Both the position numbers and the translations under genes were made by a program. A stretch of DNA of 44,762 bases from JAAYJR01 sp964563975 (GTDB lineage: Bacteria; Bacteroidota; Bacteroidia; Bacteroidales; Prolixibacteraceae): assembly GCA_964563975.1 (NCBI GenBank), contig CAZLZJ010000013.1, positions 1 to 44,762 on the forward strand, written 5' to 3'. The notes beneath the pieces were generated by a model. It was given only the letters and a program-made list of their open reading frames with translations, made no database searches and was not told the origin of the DNA. Each line of letters begins with the position of its first letter. The stretch's first letter is position 1. Shown piece after piece: positions 41,718-44,762 of the stretch.

Positions 41718-43547
41718 CTATCCATCATTCATTGAAGTCAGAAATTCCACTATTGAGTTAGACCTCATCAGTCTGGTTTTCATAAATTCCATTGCTTCAA
41801 TTGAATTCATGTCGCTGAGATAGTTTCTGAGAATCCACAGCTTATCAAGTATCTCTTTGGGAACTAGAAGATCTTCACGCCTGGTACTTGAAGCAGGAAT
41901 ATCAACAGATGGAAAAATTCTTTTATTTGAAAGTTTCCTGTCGAGTTGCAGTTCCATATTTCCTGTACCTTTAAACTCTTCAAAGATTACGTCATCCATT
42001 TTTGATCCGGTCTCTGTCAGAGCAGTGGCAAGGATAGTAAGAGAACCGCCCTCTTCAATATTTCTTGCAGCTCCAAAAAATCTTTTAGGCCGGTGCAGTG
42101 CATTGGCATCCACTCCTCCTGATAACACTTTTCCTGAGGCAGGCTGCACTGTATTATATGCTCTTGCCAAACGGGTAATGGAGTCGAGCAGAATAACAAC
42201 ATCATGCCCGCATTCAACAAGCCTTTTTGCTTTTTCCAGCACAATGTTTGCCACTTTAACATGTTTTTCCGCAGGTTCATCGAATGTGGAAGCAATAACT
42301 TCTGCATCTACACTTCGAGCCATATCAGTAACCTCCTCAGGCCTTTCGTCAATAAGCAAAACTATCATATATACTTCCGGATGATTTGCGGCAATAGCAT
42401 TGGCGACCTCCTTCAACAATACTGTTTTCCCGGTTTTAGGTTGTGCAACAATCAGTCCGCGCTGGCCTTTACCAATGGGGGTAAACATATCAACTATCCT
42501 GGTAGATAAATTGTCGTGGCCATTATTGGTGAGTTCAAATTTTTTATCAGGGAAAAGAGGAGTGAGGTGATCAAAAGGAACTCTGTCGCGGATAAATTCC
42601 GGCGATCTTCCATTAATTTCTAAAACTTTTATTAACGGAAAGTATTTCTCTCCCTCTTTTGGCGGCCGTATTGTTCCGGTTATGGTATCTCCGGTTTTTA
42701 ACCCGAAAAGTTTAATTTGTGATTGAGATATATATACGTCGTCAGGAGAATTAAGATAGTTAAAGTCAGATGACCTTAAGAATCCGTAACCGTCTTGAAG
42801 AATCTCCAAAACACCTGTATTGGTTATAATCCCGTCAAATTCAAAATATTTGCTGTTGCCGGTCTGCTGATGTTTTTGCTGAGTTCCGTTTTGCTCATGC
42901 TGAATGTTTTTTTGCAACCTTGGCTTTTCTGATCCTTTTACTGCCTCTTTTGGTTGGAGTTCAACCTCTCCAGTTTCTTCAGGGCTGTCAACGCCGGTTT
43001 CAATTTCAGGGAGCTTTACTTTTTTTATACTTTTTGATGCTTTAAATTCTTTTTTTATCTCTTCTTTGCGTACTTTTTCAGTTGGTGGGGCCTTGGCTTC
43101 TTCCTGTTCCTGGTTTTTTGATTTCTCCAGGTTGAATCCCTGAATAATTGCTTTAATCTGTTCTTGCCTTGATTGCCCGATTACTTTTTTTGTTTCAGTT
43201 TTCGGCAAATTAACGTCAATCCGTTCATGTTTTACCGGACTTTCTATCCGCTCTCTTCTGGACTTTTTTTCAATATTTTTTGGCTCTTCTTTTTGTTCCG
43301 GCTCCTTGCTTTTAGGTTTTTTTCTTAAAAAACTCTTAAGAGAGCGCTCCTCTTTGTTTTTTTCAACATTGCTCTTGGCAGTTGACTCTTTTCCTTTTAT
43401 TTCAGCTTCCTGTATAGCTTGTGTGTCAAGAATTTTATATATAAGATCTTGTTTCTTGAATGATTCTACACGCTTGATTTTTAGTTCCTTTGCGATATCA
43501 CGCAGTTCAGGAACGAGTTTTTTGTTCAATTCTAAAATGTCGTACAT
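41718..43547 (-). CDS. rho: Transcription termination factor Rho with long charged insertion
   Basis: Hexameric RNA-dependent ATPase that ends transcripts. Of 609 residues, 1-48 are the Rho_N helical domain (LNKKLVPELRDIAKELKI, KKQDLIYKILDTQ). Residues about 50-235 are a Lys/Glu-rich, low-complexity insertion. The cold-shock RNA-binding domain spans about 240-300 (GVLEILQDGYGFLRSSDFNYL, DDVYISQSQI). The ATPase has the P-loop GLIVAQPKTGKT (about residues 364-375), LLIDERPEEVTDM, VILLDSITRLARAYN, the Q-loop region GGVDANALHRPKRFFGAARN and the R-loop LTETGSKMDDVIFEEFKGTGNMEL. The core is complete, so it is functional. Extended Rho proteins of this kind occur in Bacteroidota, Actinobacteria and others. 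Confidence 0.97.
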   Translation of the reverse strand: MYDILELNKKLVPELRDIAKELKIKRVESFKKQDLIYKILDTQAIQEAEIKGKESTAKSNVEKNKEERSLKSFLRKKPKSKEPEQKEEPKNIEKKSRRERIESPVKHERIDVNLPKTETKKVIGQSRQEQIKAIIQGFNLEKSKNQEQEEAKAPPTEKVRKEEIKKEFKASKSIKKVKLPEIETGVDSPEETGEVELQPKEAVKGSEKPRLQKNIQHEQNGTQQKHQQTGNSKYFEFDGIITNTGVLEILQDGYGFLRSSDFNYLNSPDDVYISQSQIKLFGLKTGDTITGTIRPPKEGEKYFPLIKVLEINGRSPEFIRDRVPFDHLTPLFPDKKFELTNNGHDNLSTRIVDMFTPIGKGQRGLIVAQPKTGKTVLLKEVANAIAANHPEVYMIVLLIDERPEEVTDMARSVDAEVIASTFDEPAEKHVKVANIVLEKAKRLVECGHDVVILLDSITRLARAYNTVQPASGKVLSGGVDANALHRPKRFFGAARNIEEGGSLTILATALTETGSKMDDVIFEEFKGTGNMELQLDRKLSNKRIFPSVDIPASSTRREDLLVPKEILDKLWILRNYLSDMNSIEAMEFMKTRLMRSNSIVEFLTSMNDG

Positions 43548-43971
43548 TGTATGATAAAATCTAATTATGATTTAAACCTTTTTGGTAAAATTTTTGAAAA
43601 ATGAAGTGGAGACGAGAATGTCTTGAAATTCGGTGCAATTATAATAAATTCTTTACAAATTGCAAAATAATTATTATTTTTTCATTTTGCTTGTTCAATT
43701 TTACCAAAAAAGCAGATAAAAATCAGCAAAACTTATTTTAGGGTGAATATAGCTGTTTAATTTTCTATTACGTTAATATTAATAAAAAGTTACCGGTTAA
43801 CTTATGATTAACGAATTAATAACCGGCCGATATTAAAACTATTCAGCAAACTTTATTTACCATTGCCGGGATTGAGCAATTCTATATTTTTTCATCTTTT
43901 ATATAAAAAAATCTAATATATTGCAATCCCAAAAATTAGAAAAATTAGTAATTGAATTTAAATCTTTTTAT
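43548..43971. other. AT-rich region upstream of rho with nested inverted repeats
   Basis: This 424-base gap divides the leftward rho gene from the rightward isomerase-like gene. TTTTTGGTAAAATT at 43579-43592 is mirrored by AATTTTACCAAAAA at 43697-43710. Inside it GCAAAAT (43662-43668) is mirrored by ATTTTGC (43684-43690). In this A/T-rich context such arms can arise by chance, so a regulatory role in the rho leader is only possible. No further gene is seen; a 47-codon open frame at 43601 lacks support. Confidence 0.5.
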
Positions 43972-44762
43972 ATGAAACGTTTAACTTATATTATTTTGGC
44001 TATTGCATTTATTCCTTTTATTATTAATGCTCAAAATCAAGAACGCCCGGGAGAGCAACCTCCTCCCGAAACCGGAGAATCTTTTAAGTTAGGAATGGCC
44101 GGATATACCTTTGCTAAGTTTGATCTTGATAAAACACTTGAGACTATGCAAAGTGCAGATGTTCACTATTTATGTATCAAAGATTTTCATTTACCGCTAA
44201 ATAGTACAGATAAGGAGATAGCTGATTTTCATGCTAAGCTTGCTTCCAAAGGCGTAACAGGGTATGCAGTTGGTCCGATATATATGAAAACCGAAGCGGA
44301 AACAGACAGGGCTTTCGAGTATGCTAAACGTGTAGGAGTCAAGCTTGTTGTAGGTGTTCCAACTTATGAACTTTTACCTTATGTGGATAAAAAGGTAAAA
44401 GAGTATGGCTTTAATTATGCAATTCATTTGCATGGCCCCGATATAGAGCTTTTCCCGGATGCGGATGATGTGTGGAATAATGTAAAAAATTTGGATCCGC
44501 GAATTGGAATGTGTCTTGATATTGGACATAATACCAGGAATGGAAAAGATCCGGTTAATGATCTCAAAAGATATCATTCACGAGTTTTTGATATTCATAT
44601 TAAAGATGTTACAGGAAATACAAAACTTGGTTATTCTGTTGAAATAGGACGTGGTATTATCGATATTCCCGCATTTGTTAAAATGCTGAGGAAAGTTGGT
44701 TATACAGGGGTGTGCAGTTTGGAACATGAAAAAAATATGAATAATCCGTTTATGGGAATTTC
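43972..44762 (+). CDS. Exported sugar phosphate isomerase/epimerase-like TIM barrel (partial)
   Basis: An incomplete gene that runs off the window end; 263 codons are present with no stop. A signal peptide (MKRLTYIILAIAFIPFIINAQ, residues 1-21) is followed by a short proline-rich linker and a xylose-isomerase-like (AP endonuclease 2 fold) barrel. Visible segments are LGMAGYTFAKFDLDKTLE, VHYLCIKDFHLPL, YAIHLHGPD, GMCLDIGHNTRNG, VFDIHIKDVTG, GRGIIDIPAFVKMLRKVGY and CSLEHEKN. The His and Glu residues in these segments fit the metal-binding set of the family. It probably acts on a sugar or sugar acid in the periplasm. The substrate is unknown and the C-terminus is missing. Confidence 0.88.
   Translation, partial: MKRLTYIILAIAFIPFIINAQNQERPGEQPPPETGESFKLGMAGYTFAKFDLDKTLETMQSADVHYLCIKDFHLPLNSTDKEIADFHAKLASKGVTGYAVGPIYMKTEAETDRAFEYAKRVGVKLVVGVPTYELLPYVDKKVKEYGFNYAIHLHGPDIELFPDADDVWNNVKNLDPRIGMCLDIGHNTRNGKDPVNDLKRYHSRVFDIHIKDVTGNTKLGYSVEIGRGIIDIPAFVKMLRKVGYTGVCSLEHEKNMNNPFMGI

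Noticed and set aside
43601..43744. A 47-codon open frame in the rho upstream region beginning MKWRRECLEIRC
   Set aside because: The composition follows the A/T-rich background, there is no ribosome binding site or recognisable motif, and it covers the inverted repeats. Kept as intergenic sequence.

Overview
The window reads as a chromosomal piece of an AT-rich, anaerobic member of the Bacteroidota, probably near the Bacteroidales/Marinilabiliales. The support is family content: a DUF5606 protein, an OmpA protein with thrombospondin type-3 repeats, a BatA-type protein, an AddB-like nuclease, a Rho with a long charged insertion, and a single-chain PurL. TAnnTTTG promoter boxes lie upstream of several genes, and Shine-Dalgarno sites are mostly absent. 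A single-chain pyruvate:ferredoxin oxidoreductase argues for anaerobic metabolism. A 100-N gap flanked by a 55-bp identical overlap shows that this is a draft scaffold.

Layout. Positions 1-3.1 kb hold a lipoprotein nuclease, a PepSY-like secreted protein, a methyltransferase and two decayed genes (the 3' end of corA and a broken SatD-like gene), then tRNA-Leu(CAG). From 3.4 to 12.6 kb are purL, a DJ-1 family gene, an ECF sigma factor, a DUF5606 gene, an OmpA-like gene and argS. From 12.8 to 18.1 kb is the most unusual region. It encodes a second ECF sigma factor and an overlapping membrane protein that looks like an anti-sigma factor with periplasmic TPRs. It also encodes a TPR-CHAT protease predicted to act in the periplasm and, divergent from it, an unannotated 47-residue peptide with a double-glycine leader. 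The sigma operon and the peptide gene share a promoter-like element with identical spacing, which suggests one regulon.

From 18.1 to 23.1 kb is a leftward run: S41 protease, pnuC, nadR-type kinase, serine acetyltransferase and a THUMP RNA methyltransferase. From 23.3 to 31.4 kb are a LysM/binding-protein fusion, a BatA-like protein, an AddB-like nuclease and trmD. From 31.7 to 36.8 kb are an Hsp20, a lone ribulokinase, purC with phoH, and mazG. From 36.8 kb to the end are pyruvate:ferredoxin oxidoreductase, an AAA ATPase with an altered Walker B motif, rho, and the start of an exported sugar isomerase-like protein cut by the window edge.

Most of the window is ordinary core metabolism and information processing. 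The accessory signal is concentrated at 12.8-18.1 kb. A working model is that the membrane anti-sigma protein holds the sigma factor, the periplasmic CHAT protease or its TPRs sense or relay a signal, and the released sigma factor transcribes its own operon and the small peptide. Only the gene content, topology predictions and shared promoter element are seen directly; the circuit is inference.
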